DNA from: Rhodobacter capsulatus
Lineage (GTDB): Bacteria > Pseudomonadota > Alphaproteobacteria > Rhodobacterales > Rhodobacteraceae
DNA length: 64,000 bases
Assembly (NCBI RefSeq): GCF_003254295.1
Contig: NZ_QKZO01000004.1
Location: 287,760-351,759 of the forward strand
Direction: 5' to 3'
Shown in pieces: positions 1-9,171 of the stretch; positions within the stretch are counted from its first letter, which is position 1; each line of letters starts with the position of its first letter. The position numbers and the translations under genes are program-made. The notes under the pieces were generated by a model. The model did not search any database. It saw only the letters and a list, made by a program, of their open reading frames with translations, and was not told the origin of the DNA.

Positions 1-798
1 TTTGCCACCGAGACCGGCCCGGTCGAGGCCGTGCGCGGTGTCAGCTTTTCGCTGGGCCGGGAACGGCTGGGGATCGTCGGCGAAAGCGGCTCGGGCAAGA
101 CCATCACCGGGCGCTCGGTCTTGCGGCTGATCCGGCCGCCAGGGCGGATCGAGGCGGATCGGATGACCTTCGACGGCATCGACCTGCTGAAAGTCTCGGA
201 AAAACAGATGCGCGCCCTGCGCGGCCCGCGTCTGGCGATGGTGATGCAGGACCCGAAATATTCGCTCAATCCGGTGATGCGGATCGGCGCGCAACTGACC
301 GAGGGGCTCTTGCGCCGCGACCGCATCAGCCGGGCCGAGGCGCGGCAGCGCGCCATCGCGGCGCTCGAAGCGGTGCAGATCCGCGACCCCGAGCGGGTGA
401 TGGAAGCCTGGCCGCATGAGCTTTCGGGCGGCATGGGGCAGCGGGTGATGATCGCGATGATGCTGATCCCCGAGCCCGACCTGCTGATCGCCGATGAGCC
501 GACTTCGGCCTTGGACGTGACGGTGCAGGCCGAGGTGCTGTCGATTCTGGATGATCTGGTGAAAAGCCGCGGCATGGGGCTGATTTTCATCAGCCACGAT
601 CTGCGGCTGGTGGCGCGGTTTTGCGACCGGGTGCTGGTGATGTATCGCGGCCGCATCGTCGAGGAGCTGGCGGCCCACGATCTGATGGCGGCGAAACATC
701 CCTATACGCAGGGGCTTTTGAACTGCCTGCCGCGGATCGGCGGCCCGCGGGCGCCGTTGCCGGGGCTCGACCGCACGGGGGACTGGGCGCATGTCTGA
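1..798 (+). CDS. Peptide ABC transporter ATP-binding protein (DppD-type), 5'-truncated
   Basis: This is the first of two nucleotide-binding subunits of a dipeptide/oligopeptide or nickel-type importer; it hydrolyses ATP on the cytoplasmic face. The frame is open from base 1 and the first residues already belong to the ABC fold, so the true start lies left of the window. Visible are Walker A (GESGSGKT), the signature LSGGMGQR, Walker B (LLIADEPTSALD) and the H-loop (ISHDL). The C-terminal HPYTQGLL stretch is typical of the DppD/OppD tail that contacts the peptide permeases. It overlaps the next gene by 8 bp, so translation is probably coupled. The permeases and binding protein should lie upstream. 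The substrate cannot be read from the sequence. Confidence 0.9.
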   Translation, partial: FATETGPVEAVRGVSFSLGRERLGIVGESGSGKTITGRSVLRLIRPPGRIEADRMTFDGIDLLKVSEKQMRALRGPRLAMVMQDPKYSLNPVMRIGAQLTEGLLRRDRISRAEARQRAIAALEAVQIRDPERVMEAWPHELSGGMGQRVMIAMMLIPEPDLLIADEPTSALDVTVQAEVLSILDDLVKSRGMGLIFISHDLRLVARFCDRVLVMYRGRIVEELAAHDLMAAKHPYTQGLLNCLPRIGGPRAPLPGLDRTGDWAHV

Positions 799-1570
799 TC
801 TGATCGAAATCGAGGATCTCTCGGTCACCTTCCGCGCGCATGGCCGCACCGTCCGCGCGGTCCAAAGCGTCAGCCTGCGCGTGCCCGCGCAGGCAAGCTT
901 CGGGCTGGTCGGCGAAAGTGGCTCGGGCAAATCGACCATCCTGCGCGCGATCTGCGGGCTGGCGCCGGTCTCGGGCGGCGCGATCCGCATTGGCGGGCAA
1001 CCGCTGAGATCGCCGCGCGACAAGGCCTTTGCCGCCCGCGTGCAGATGGTGTTTCAGGATCCCTATGCCAGCCTGCATCCGCGCCACACCATCGACCACA
1101 CGCTGTCGGAACCGCTGGCCATCCATGGCATCGGCGAGACCGATGCGCGGGTGGTGCGGGCGCTGACCGATGTCGGCCTGCCGACCTCGTTCCGCTTTCG
1201 CTATCCGCATCAGCTGTCGGGCGGGCAGCGCCAGCGCGTCGCCATCGCCCGCGCGCTGATGCTGGAACCGGAAATCCTGCTGCTGGACGAACCCACCTCG
1301 GCGCTCGATGCCTCGGTGCAGGCCGAGGTTCTGAACCTGCTCAACCGGCTGCGGACGGAACGCGGGCTGACCTTCCTGATGGTCAGCCACGATCTCGCCG
1401 TGATCGACCACATGTGCGACCGCGTTCTGGTGATGCAGAACGGCCGCGCGGTCGAGGAACTGGCGCGCGACGACCTGGCCCAGGCCCGGATGAAGACTGC
1501 TTACGCGCAAAGCCTGTTCGCGGCCTCCGCGGACCGGATGCTGGACCCCGCCGGAAAGGAAACCCGATGA
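791..1570 (+). CDS. Peptide ABC transporter ATP-binding protein (DppF/OppF-type)
   Basis: This is the second ATPase of the same importer (259 aa). Walker A is GESGSGKS, the signature LSGGQRQRVAIARAL, Walker B ILLLDEPTSALD and the H-loop VSHDL. Two paired ATPases of this kind form the heterodimer that drives Dpp/Opp/Gsi-type permeases. The ATG overlaps the end of the first ATPase, and the stop overlaps the start of the dipeptidase gene (ATGA at 1567-1570), so the three are one operon. The C-terminal tail after the ATPase core is short. Coupling to a dipeptidase suggests the imported solute is a dipeptide or a dipeptide-like amide; that is inference. Confidence 0.92.
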   Translation: MSDLIEIEDLSVTFRAHGRTVRAVQSVSLRVPAQASFGLVGESGSGKSTILRAICGLAPVSGGAIRIGGQPLRSPRDKAFAARVQMVFQDPYASLHPRHTIDHTLSEPLAIHGIGETDARVVRALTDVGLPTSFRFRYPHQLSGGQRQRVAIARALMLEPEILLLDEPTSALDASVQAEVLNLLNRLRTERGLTFLMVSHDLAVIDHMCDRVLVMQNGRAVEELARDDLAQARMKTAYAQSLFAASADRMLDPAGKETR

Positions 1571-2625
1571 TCCCGGTCTTTGACGGCCACAACGATCTGT
1601 TGTTGCGGCTTCTGGAAGCGCCTGAAAAGCGACGCGAAATCTGGCTGACGGGCGAGGGCCGGGGGCAGCTCGATCTGCCGCGTATGCGCGCGGGCGGCTT
1701 TGCGGGCGGCTTTTTCGCGATCTATCTGCCGTCCCCGGTCGCGCATGATGACGCCGATCTGATGGCGCAGATGGCCGATCCGCCCTATCGTCTGCCGCTG
1801 CCCGCGCTGATGGACGCCGCCGAGGCCGCCGATCCGGCGCTGCGCGCCGCAAGCCTGATGCTGTGGATGGGGCGCGCGTCGGGGGGCGCCTTCCGCATCT
1901 GCCGCGCCGCGGGCGAGATCCGCGCCGCGATGGCCGAAGGCGTCATCGCCGGCATCCTGCATATGGAGGGCGCCGAGGCGATCGACGCCGATCTGGACGC
2001 GCTTTACGCCTTTCACGCGCTCGGGCTGCGCTCGCTTGGGCCCGTCTGGTCGCGCCCGACGATCTTTGGCCATGGCGTTCCCTTTGCCTTCCCCTCCAGC
2101 CCCGACACCGGGCCGGGCCTGACCGCGGCGGGCAAGCGGTTGGTCAGGGAATGCAACCGGCTCAAGATCATGATCGACCTCAGCCACTTGAACGAAAAGG
2201 GCTTTGACGATGTGGCGGCGCTGTCGGATGCGCCGCTCGTCGCCACCCATTCGAACGCCCATGCGTTGTGTCCGTCTTCGCGCAATCTGACGGACCGGCA
2301 ATTGAACATCATCCGCGAAAGCCGCGGCATGGTCGGGCTGAACTATGCCGTCAGCTTCCTGACGCCCGATGGCCGCAAGGACTCCGGCTGCGGCTGGGAG
2401 CCGATGCTGCGCCATCTGGATCATCTGATCGCGCGTCTGGGCGAGGATCACGTGGGGCTGGGCTCGGATTTCGATGGCGCGGAAATTCCCGAAGTGCTGG
2501 GCGATGTCGCGGGGCTGCCGGGCTTCATCCAGGCGATGCGCGATCATGGCTGGGGGGAGCCGCTGATCCGCAAGATCGCGCATGAAAACTGGCTCGGCGT
2601 TCTGGAACGCACCTTCGGCGCCTGA
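1567..2625 (+). CDS. Membrane dipeptidase-like hydrolase (peptidase family M19)
   Basis: The 352-aa protein belongs to the renal dipeptidase/M19 family, zinc enzymes of the amidohydrolase fold that cleave dipeptides, often with a D-residue. Metal-site motifs are visible: DGHNDL at residues 5-10 (H and D ligands), HMEGAEAI with the bridging Glu, THSNAH, and GSDFDG near the C-terminus. There is no signal peptide, so it should act in the cytoplasm on peptides brought in by the ABC importer whose ATPase gene it overlaps by 4 bp. A strong hairpin terminator follows directly. Family assignment is firm; substrate is not. Confidence 0.92.
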   Translation: MIPVFDGHNDLLLRLLEAPEKRREIWLTGEGRGQLDLPRMRAGGFAGGFFAIYLPSPVAHDDADLMAQMADPPYRLPLPALMDAAEAADPALRAASLMLWMGRASGGAFRICRAAGEIRAAMAEGVIAGILHMEGAEAIDADLDALYAFHALGLRSLGPVWSRPTIFGHGVPFAFPSSPDTGPGLTAAGKRLVRECNRLKIMIDLSHLNEKGFDDVAALSDAPLVATHSNAHALCPSSRNLTDRQLNIIRESRGMVGLNYAVSFLTPDGRKDSGCGWEPMLRHLDHLIARLGEDHVGLGSDFDGAEIPEVLGDVAGLPGFIQAMRDHGWGEPLIRKIAHENWLGVLERTFGA

Positions 2626-2634
2626 GCCAAAAGA

Positions 2635-2658
2635 AAAGCCCCGGGACACCGGGGCTTT
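2635..2658. terminator. Intrinsic terminator between convergent genes
   Basis: A perfect 10-bp stem (arms 2635-2644 and 2649-2658, loop GACA) rich in G/C with A and T runs at its two ends. It can end transcription of the dipeptidase operon from the left and of the helicase gene from the right. Confidence 0.8.
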
Positions 2659-2676
2659 GCGTTTCTTCGCGGCGGA

Positions 2677-4308
2677 TCAGCCTTCCGAGGTTTCGCTGAC
2701 CGGGGTTTCCACCTCGGCCTCGGGGGCCTCGTCGCTGTCCTTGTCCTCGATCACCGGCTTCGTGGTGCGGAACGAGCGCAGCAGGAAATCCGGCACGTGA
2801 TCGCCCATGCCGACGACGGCAGGCCCGCCATCGCGGCCACGACGGCTGTCACGATAGGGTTCCGACCGGCGGTCTTCGCGGGGACCATCGGGGCGGATCG
2901 GATCGGGGCGATGGCTCTCCGACCGCGGGCTGTCGTTGCGGCGCGGCTCGGAGCGCCGCCCCTCGGAGCGTTTCGCCTCGGGCACGTCGACGATCAGCGA
3001 GCTGTCTTCCTCGACGGCGACGATCACCGGGGCGCGGTCTTCGCGCGGCGGACGTTTTTCATCCCGACCCCGACCCGAGCGCGTGCGCGAGGACCGCGCG
3101 CCCGATTTCGGCCCCTTGTCGTCGTCGTATTTGCGCGGCTCGCGATGCGCCGCATCCGACAGCGAAAAGCCCTCGGGCGGATCGGCGCGCGGGATCGCCA
3201 TCTTCACCAGCGCTTCGATCGCGGTCAGATATTTGTCATCGGCGGGCGTCGCGATCGAGAAGGCGGCCCCCAGACGCCCGGCGCGGCCGGTGCGGTGGAC
3301 GTAATCCTCGGCATGGCTGGGCAGATCGTAGTTGAAGACATGGCTGACGGCCGGAATGTCAAGGCCGCGCGCGGCGACATCCGAAGCGATCAGAAGTTGC
3401 AGCGTGCCATCGCGGAACGCGTCGAGCGTTTTCGTGCGCAGGCTCTGGTCCAGATCGCCATGGATCGGCGCGGCGTTGAAGCCGTGCGTTTTCAGCGACT
3501 TCGCCACGATGTCCACATCCGTCTTGCGGTTGCAGAAGATGATGGCGTTGGTGCAGGCCTCGCCCTCGGACTTGATGATCGCGCGCAGCAGTTCGCGTTT
3601 CGCCTTGGCCGACTGGTCGCGGCGCGGCGGCGTGATCTGGATCAGCTTTTGCGTGATCGTTTCCGAGGCCGTCGCCTGACGCGCCACCTCGATGCGGGCG
3701 GGCGCATGCAGGAAGGTGTTGGTGATGCGCTCGATTTCCGGCGCCATCGTGGCGGAAAAGAACAGGGTCTGCCGGGTGAAGGGGGTCAGCTGGAAGATCC
3801 GCTCGATATCCGGGATGAAGCCCATGTCGAGCATCCGGTCGGCTTCATCGACCACCATGATCTGCACGCCGGTGAGCAGAAGCTTGCCGCGCTCGAAATG
3901 GTCGAGCAGGCGGCCCGGCGTCGCAATCAGCACGTCGACGCCGCGGTCGATCAGCTTGTCCTGTTCGCCAAAGCTGACGCCGCCGATCAAGAGCGCCTTG
4001 GTCAGCTTGGTGTATTTCGCGTAGGTGTCGAAATTCTCGGCCACCTGCGCCGCCAGTTCCCGCGTCGGACAGAGCACGAGCGAGCGCGGCATCCGCGCCC
4101 GGGCGCGGCCCGAGGACAGCATGGTGACCATCGGCAGGGTGAAGGAGGCGGTCTTGCCGGTGCCGGTCTGGGCGATGCCGAGCACGTCGCGGCCTTCGAG
4201 CGCGGGGGGAATGGCGCCCGCCTGGATCGGGGTGGGCGTTTCATAGCCCGAATCCGCGATGGCACGCAAAACGGCAGGGTCAAGGTTGAGATCGATAAAC
4301 TTCGTCAT
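2677..4308 (-). CDS. DEAD-box ATP-dependent RNA helicase, RhlE-like
   Basis: The 543-aa protein has a complete DEAD-box core: Q motif (GYETPTPIQ, residues 21-29), Walker A AQTGTGKT (46-53), PTRELA, TPGRLLDH, DEAD (154-157), SAT (185-187), ARGLDIP and HRTGRAGR (338-345). From about residue 395 a charged tail rich in Arg, Ser, Asp and Glu follows, usual for helicases acting on rRNA or mRNA. It should unwind short RNA duplexes in ribosome assembly or mRNA turnover. RhlE-type is the closest subgroup by motif spacing, but other DEAD subgroups are possible. Monocistronic; the terminator at 2635-2658 serves its end. Confidence 0.93.
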   Translation of the reverse strand: MTKFIDLNLDPAVLRAIADSGYETPTPIQAGAIPPALEGRDVLGIAQTGTGKTASFTLPMVTMLSSGRARARMPRSLVLCPTRELAAQVAENFDTYAKYTKLTKALLIGGVSFGEQDKLIDRGVDVLIATPGRLLDHFERGKLLLTGVQIMVVDEADRMLDMGFIPDIERIFQLTPFTRQTLFFSATMAPEIERITNTFLHAPARIEVARQATASETITQKLIQITPPRRDQSAKAKRELLRAIIKSEGEACTNAIIFCNRKTDVDIVAKSLKTHGFNAAPIHGDLDQSLRTKTLDAFRDGTLQLLIASDVAARGLDIPAVSHVFNYDLPSHAEDYVHRTGRAGRLGAAFSIATPADDKYLTAIEALVKMAIPRADPPEGFSLSDAAHREPRKYDDDKGPKSGARSSRTRSGRGRDEKRPPREDRAPVIVAVEEDSSLIVDVPEAKRSEGRRSEPRRNDSPRSESHRPDPIRPDGPREDRRSEPYRDSRRGRDGGPAVVGMGDHVPDFLLRSFRTTKPVIEDKDSDEAPEAEVETPVSETSEG

Positions 4309-4429
4309 GGGCGTCCTGTGGCCCGTGGGGAAGCCCCGCGCGCGGGGTGGGGGGACGCGTTGAAACCGGGCGTCCCGTCTGCCCGCCGGATTGCGGGTGA
4401 GGTCGCGTTAGCGGAAAAATCGCGATCCG

Positions 4430-5239
4430 TCAATCTGAACGGGGTGCGACGCGCTTTCCCATCTTGCGCAAACGGATCAAAAGCCCCCGGTTCGAGATCT
4501 CGAAATCGGAGATCAGCGCCTCGGCCAGCTGCCCCATCGGCCCGGCATCGTGGCTTTGCCGCCAGATCCGCGCCAGCAGATTGCGCGGCAGATCGCCGCC
4601 GCGCAGGTCATAGGCCGAAAGCCCCATCATCAGCGGCCCCCGGTGCGGGCGGCGGTTCGGGAACGGCTCCCAGGCGGCAAGGCCGGAAAAGCGCCGCTCG
4701 GTTTCGTAAAGCTTCACCAGCCCGAACATCAGCGCCATCTGCGCGCCAAGGCTGCGCTCGGCCTCGGTCCGGCCGTGATCGGCAAAGCATTGCGCCGCCG
4801 ACACCCGCCAGCGCGTCGGCATGTCCCGCGCCAGGCGCGCGCCGTGTTCGTCCCAGATCCGGAAATAGAGGCGCCGCGCCGCCTCGGGCACCGCGGCGCG
4901 GCGCAAGACCATGACAAGCTGCGCATGCAGGAATTCAAGCTCGGTCGTGGCCGGGTCTTCGGCCGCCATCTTGCGCGCAAGATTGCGCGCGCGGGCGGAG
5001 AAATCGGTAAAAGTTTCCGGTTCCACCGCGCCGGGCGGGGGAATCAGCGGCCTGTCGCAGAGCGCGTTCAGGTCCAGATCGGCGGGCGGCAGGTCGCCGG
5101 GCGCAAGCTCGAAGGGCTGCTCGCGCGCCACGAGCCGTTCCCAGGCCATGCCCAGACCCAGACCAAGGCCGCTTTCGCCCGCGTCGAATTCGCCCCGCGC
5201 CGCCCGTGTCGGGCGGTGCCTGTCTTCGGGTTCGGTCAT
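4430..5239 (-). CDS. Conserved-looking protein of unknown function
   Basis: A 269-aa cytoplasmic protein without signal peptide or membrane segment. I do not recognise a family. The N-terminal 55 residues are polar and Gly/Glu rich; the rest is predicted helical with many Arg, Leu and Ala. The ATG at 5239 was chosen because the long open frame further upstream runs antisense through argS and is a GC artefact. It is transcribed divergently from argS across a 126-bp gap and stands alone downstream of it, 121 bp before the helicase start. Nothing points to a function. Confidence 0.65.
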   Translation of the reverse strand: MTEPEDRHRPTRAARGEFDAGESGLGLGLGMAWERLVAREQPFELAPGDLPPADLDLNALCDRPLIPPPGAVEPETFTDFSARARNLARKMAAEDPATTELEFLHAQLVMVLRRAAVPEAARRLYFRIWDEHGARLARDMPTRWRVSAAQCFADHGRTEAERSLGAQMALMFGLVKLYETERRFSGLAAWEPFPNRRPHRGPLMMGLSAYDLRGGDLPRNLLARIWRQSHDAGPMGQLAEALISDFEISNRGLLIRLRKMGKRVAPRSD

Positions 5240-5365
5240 GGCTGGTCCCCTTCGGACAGCATTGAACCGGCTTCGAAAGCCAAGTGCAAGCGCCGAGGCG
5301 GGGCAAGAGTTGACGGCAGGGCGCCGCTCTGGCAGGGGTGAGGCAACGAAGGAAGCGATCAGATC

Positions 5366-7111
5366 ATGAACCTCTTTGCTGATGTGCGCGCGGTCGTGCT
5401 TGCCGCGCTGGATGCGATGGTGGCCGAAGGCGCGCTGCCCGCGGGCCTTGACGCCCAGGCCGTGGCGGTCGAGCCGCCGCGCGATGCCGCCCATGGCGAC
5501 ATGGCGACGAATGCCGCGATGGTGCTGGCGAAACCCGCCGGAACCAATCCGCGCGCGCTGGCCGAGGGGCTGGTGACGAAGCTGGCTGCCGATGCGCGGA
5601 TCGCATCGGCCGAAGTCGCGGGGCCGGGCTTCATCAATCTGCGGCTGGCGCCCGGGCTTTGGGCCGATGTCGTGCGCGCGGCGCTGCAATCGGGCGCCGA
5701 TTTCGGCCGCTCGGATCTGGGCCGCGGCATCAAGGTCAATGTCGAATATGTCTCGGCGAACCCGACCGGGCCGATGCATGTGGGCCATACCCGCGGCGCG
5801 GTTTTCGGCGATGCGCTGGCCTCGCTGCTCGATTTCGCGGGCTACGATGTGACGCGCGAATATTACATCAACGACGGCGGCGCGCAGGTCGATGTGCTGG
5901 CGCGCTCGGCCTATGAGCGCTACCGCGAGGCGAACGGGCTCGAGCCCGAGATCCGCGAGGGGCTTTACCCCGGCGATTACCTGATCCCGGTGGGCGAAGC
6001 GCTGAAGGAAAAATACGGCGCCAGCCTGATCGACAAGCCCGAAAGCGACTGGCTGGCCGAGGTGCGGGGGTTCGCGACCGAGGCGATGATGGCGATGATC
6101 CGCGAGGATCTGGCGCTTTTGGGCGTGAAGATGGATGTCTTCTACTCCGAAAAGTCGCTTTACGGCACCGGCCGGATCGAGGCGGCGCTGCAACGGCTGC
6201 AGGATCTGGGCCTGATCTACGAAGGCGTGCTGGAGCCGCCGAAGGGGAAACTCCCCGAGGATTGGGAGGAACGCGAACAGACGCTGTTCCGCTCGACCAG
6301 CTATGGCGATGACGTCGACCGGCCGGTGAAGAAATCGGACGGCGCCTGGACCTATTTCGCCCCCGACATCGCCTATCACTGGACGAAGATCGAGCGCGGC
6401 TTCGATCAGTTGATCGACGTTTTCGGCGCCGATCATGGCGGCTATGTCAAGCGGATGAAGGCGGCGGTGGCGGCGCTTTCGGAAAACCGGGTGCCCTTGG
6501 ACATCAAGCTCATCCAGCTGGTGAAGCTGTTCAAGAATGGCGAGCCCTTCAAGATGAGCAAGCGTGCGGGCACCTTTGTCACCCTGCGCGACGTGGTCGA
6601 GCAGGCGGGGGCGGGGGTGACGCGCTTTCACATGCTGACGCGCAAGAATGATGCGCCCTTGGATTTCGACTTCGACAAGGTGCTGGAGCAATCCAAGGAC
6701 AACCCGGTCTTTTATGTGCAATATGCCCATGCCCGGGTCGCCTCGGTGCTGCGCAAGGCGGTTGATCTGGGCATCGACGTCACCGATGCCGCGCTGGCCG
6801 CCGCCGATCTGGACCGCAACACCCACGAGGCCGAACGCGCGCTGGCCAAGAAGATCGCCGAATGGCCGCGTCAGGTCGAAATCGCCGCCCGCGCGAACGA
6901 GCCGCATCGCATCGCCTTCTTCCTTTATGAGATCGCCTCGGACCTGCATGCTTTGTGGAATCGCGGCAATGACGAGCCCGCGCTGCGGTTCCTTCAGGAA
7001 GGCGATCTGGCCGCCTCGTCGGCGAAAATCGCCCTTGCCCGGGCCTCGGCCGTTGTGATTTCGGCCGGTCTTGGTATTCTTGGCGTCACCCCGGCCGAAG
7101 AGATGCGCTAA
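5366..7111 (+). CDS. argS: Arginyl-tRNA synthetase
   Basis: ArgRS charges tRNA-Arg with arginine. The 581-aa length is normal. The class I signature HVGH is at residues 138-141 within [10 protein letters not shown], and the KMSKR loop at 396-400, slightly different from many ArgRS but present. The N-terminal Add1 domain recognising the tRNA D-loop covers about residues 5-95 and the DALR anticodon domain the C-terminal 110 residues. It opens a six-gene run (argS, SPOR protein, nagZ, scpA, scpB, small basic protein) with short gaps or overlaps. Confidence 0.97.
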   Translation: MNLFADVRAVVLAALDAMVAEGALPAGLDAQAVAVEPPRDAAHGDMATNAAMVLAKPAGTNPRALAEGLVTKLAADARIASAEVAGPGFINLRLAPGLWADVVRAALQSGADFGRSDLGRGIKVNVEYVSANPTGPMHVGHTRGAVFGDALASLLDFAGYDVTREYYINDGGAQVDVLARSAYERYREANGLEPEIREGLYPGDYLIPVGEALKEKYGASLIDKPESDWLAEVRGFATEAMMAMIREDLALLGVKMDVFYSEKSLYGTGRIEAALQRLQDLGLIYEGVLEPPKGKLPEDWEEREQTLFRSTSYGDDVDRPVKKSDGAWTYFAPDIAYHWTKIERGFDQLIDVFGADHGGYVKRMKAAVAALSENRVPLDIKLIQLVKLFKNGEPFKMSKRAGTFVTLRDVVEQAGAGVTRFHMLTRKNDAPLDFDFDKVLEQSKDNPVFYVQYAHARVASVLRKAVDLGIDVTDAALAAADLDRNTHEAERALAKKIAEWPRQVEIAARANEPHRIAFFLYEIASDLHALWNRGNDEPALRFLQEGDLAASSAKIALARASAVVISAGLGILGVTPAEEMR

Positions 7112-7165
7112 GGCACCACCGGGGGGCAGGGCCGGACCGGCCCGAAAACCGGAGATGGGGCGAGC

Positions 7166-8179
7166 ATGACCGATCCCGACACCCGCAATGGCGGGGGTTT
7201 TGGCAGGCAGGGCGGGGGCGACTATGGCCCCGGCCTTGACATGCCTGCGCCCCAGTCCGCGCGCTGGGTGCAGTTGGCGGGGGCGGCCGTTTCCGGCGCG
7301 CTGATTTTGGGCGTGATCGTCTGGGGCTATCGGCTCGCCGTGCGCGACGTGTCGGGCGTACCGGTGATCCGCGCGCTTGAGGGTCCGGCGCGGATGGCGC
7401 CTTCGGACCCGGGCGGCGATCTGGCGGCCCATGTCGGGCTGGCGGTGAACGAGGTGGCGGGCTCGGGCCTGGCCGCGCCGGGGCCAAGCCGCGTCGTGCT
7501 GGCCCCGCCGCCCACGGGTCTTTCGCCCGATGATGCGCCGATGTCCGAACTCAAGCCGCTGCCGCAGGTGGATCGCCCCGCCGACGCGGAGGATCTGGCG
7601 ATGGAAGGCCCGCCGGTGCCGGTGCCCGACAGCGCCTTGCCGCCGAAACCCGCGCTGGCCGCGCCCGTTGCCGATCCGGCCGCGGAGCTGCCGACCGATC
7701 CCGAGCCGCCCGCAGAAACGGCCCTCACCGAAACCGCGCCCGCCGAAACGGCCGTCGAACCGCCGCCTGCCGAGCCGGTCATTCCCGCCGACGTGCCCGG
7801 CGTGGTGAAATCGCCCCGCCCGCTGGCCCGGCCCGATCTTGACATCGAGGCCGAAGCTGCCGCGCAGGCGGTGGCGGCGGCGCTGGCGGGCCCCGAAACG
7901 GTCGAGCTCAAGGCGGCCGATCTGCCCTCGGGCACGCGGGTCGTGCAACTGGGCGCCTTTGACAGCCCCGAGGAGGCCCGGGCCGAATGGGGCCGGATCT
8001 CGGGCCGGTTCGAGGCGCTGATGGCGGGCAAGAAACGCATCGTGCAAGAGGCCGCCTCGGGCGGGCGCAGCTTCTGGCGGCTGCGCGTCTCTGGCTTCAA
8101 GGGGGTCGAGGAAGCGCGCCAGTTCTGCGCCGCGCTGGTGGCCGAGGGGGCGAATTGCATTCCGACCGTGATCAAGTAA
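7166..8179 (+). CDS. Single-pass SPOR-domain cell-envelope protein
   Basis: The 337-aa protein has a short cytoplasmic N-terminus, one membrane helix at about residues 35-57, a long Pro/Ala/Glu-rich linker (about 60-250) and a C-terminal SPOR domain (about 258-337, starting VVQLGAFDSPEEA). SPOR domains bind glycan strands denuded of stem peptides at the division septum, so the protein probably sits in the inner membrane and reads septal peptidoglycan. The next gene encodes NagZ, which recycles peptidoglycan fragments, and the same linkage is common in alphaproteobacteria. Its 3' end may overlap the nagZ start. Confidence 0.9.
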   Translation: MTDPDTRNGGGFGRQGGGDYGPGLDMPAPQSARWVQLAGAAVSGALILGVIVWGYRLAVRDVSGVPVIRALEGPARMAPSDPGGDLAAHVGLAVNEVAGSGLAAPGPSRVVLAPPPTGLSPDDAPMSELKPLPQVDRPADAEDLAMEGPPVPVPDSALPPKPALAAPVADPAAELPTDPEPPAETALTETAPAETAVEPPPAEPVIPADVPGVVKSPRPLARPDLDIEAEAAAQAVAAALAGPETVELKAADLPSGTRVVQLGAFDSPEEARAEWGRISGRFEALMAGKKRIVQEAASGGRSFWRLRVSGFKGVEEARQFCAALVAEGANCIPTVIK

Positions 8180-9171
8180 CCCCCTGTGGCGCCACGATTC
8201 TGGGCGTCGAGGGGACGGTGCTGGGCGCCGATGAAGCCGCGTTTTTGCGCGAGGCTGACCCCTGGGGGCTGATCCTGTTTGCCCGCAACGTCGCGGATCC
8301 GGCGCAGCTTTGCCGCCTGACGTCTGATCTGCGCGCGGCCCTGGGCCGCGAGGCGCCGATCTTCGTCGATCAGGAGGGCGGGCGGGTGCAACGGCTGCGG
8401 CCGCCCCATTGGCGCGACTGGGCGCCGCCGCTCGAGGATGCGCTGCTGCGCGGTCCGCGGGGCATGTGGCTGCGCGCCCGGCTGCAGGCGGCCGAGCTGC
8501 GCGCGGTCGGCATCGACGGCAATTGCGCGCCGACCTGTGACATTGCGGGCGGGCAGACGCATCCGTTTTTGCGCAACCGCTGCCTTGGCGAAACCGTTGA
8601 TGCGGTGGTGAAAAGCGCCCGCGCGACGGCCGATGGCCTGCTGGCGGGCGGGGTGTTGCCGGTGCTCAAGCACATGCCGGGGCACGGCCGGGCCGAGGCT
8701 GACAGCCACAAGGATCTGCCCGTGGTCAGTGCCGCGGCCGAGGATCTGCGGGCCCAAGATTTCGCCCCCTTCGCGGCGCTTTCCGATCTGCCGCTCGGCA
8801 TGACCGCGCATATCCGCTTCACCGCCTTTGACAACGCGCCTGCCACGCAAAGCGCGAAGATGATCGATCTGATCCGCCACGAGATCGGTTTTGCCGGGCT
8901 TTTGATGACCGATGACATCGGGATGCAGGCGCTTTCGGGCAGCTTTGCCGACCGCGCCGCGGCCTCGCTGGCCGCCGGCTGTGACGTGATCCTGCATTGC
9001 AACGGCAGCCGCGCCGAATTGGCCGAGACCGTGGCGGCGGCGGGGCGGCTTTCGCCCGCGGCCAGCCTGCGCGCCGCGGCGGCGCTGCGCTTCCGCCATG
9101 CCCCCGGCGCGGTTGATCTGGCGGCGCTGGCGGCGGAATTTGACGCCGTCGGTGGCGGGTCGGATGGCTGA
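8155..9171 (+). CDS. nagZ: Beta-N-acetylhexosaminidase (glycoside hydrolase family 3)
   Basis: NagZ removes N-acetylglucosamine from anhydromuropeptides in the cytoplasm during cell-wall recycling. Diagnostic motifs are DQEGGRVQR, the catalytic loop KHMPGHG with the His/Asp pair in ADSHKD, and MTDDIGMQ. About 330 residues match family length. The start is a problem: the conserved N-terminus (GATILGVEG) begins at about 8188, and no ATG or GTG is in frame nearby. The closest in-frame candidate is TTG at 8155, giving 338 aa and a 25-bp overlap with the SPOR gene. A GTG at 8168 exists but is in another frame. The start is therefore tentative; the gene is not. Confidence 0.9.
   Translation: MHSDRDQVTPCGATILGVEGTVLGADEAAFLREADPWGLILFARNVADPAQLCRLTSDLRAALGREAPIFVDQEGGRVQRLRPPHWRDWAPPLEDALLRGPRGMWLRARLQAAELRAVGIDGNCAPTCDIAGGQTHPFLRNRCLGETVDAVVKSARATADGLLAGGVLPVLKHMPGHGRAEADSHKDLPVVSAAAEDLRAQDFAPFAALSDLPLGMTAHIRFTAFDNAPATQSAKMIDLIRHEIGFAGLLMTDDIGMQALSGSFADRAAASLAAGCDVILHCNGSRAELAETVAAAGRLSPAASLRAAAALRFRHAPGAVDLAALAAEFDAVGGGSDG

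Noticed and set aside
2797..4914. 705-codon plus-strand open frame over the helicase gene
   Set aside because: Antisense to a well-supported DEAD-box gene; Arg/Ala/Gly-rich composition typical of GC-driven shadow frames.
5240..8047. Long minus-strand open frame continuing upstream of the unknown protein through argS
   Set aside because: Antisense to argS and the SPOR gene; only the part 4430-5239 has protein-like composition.
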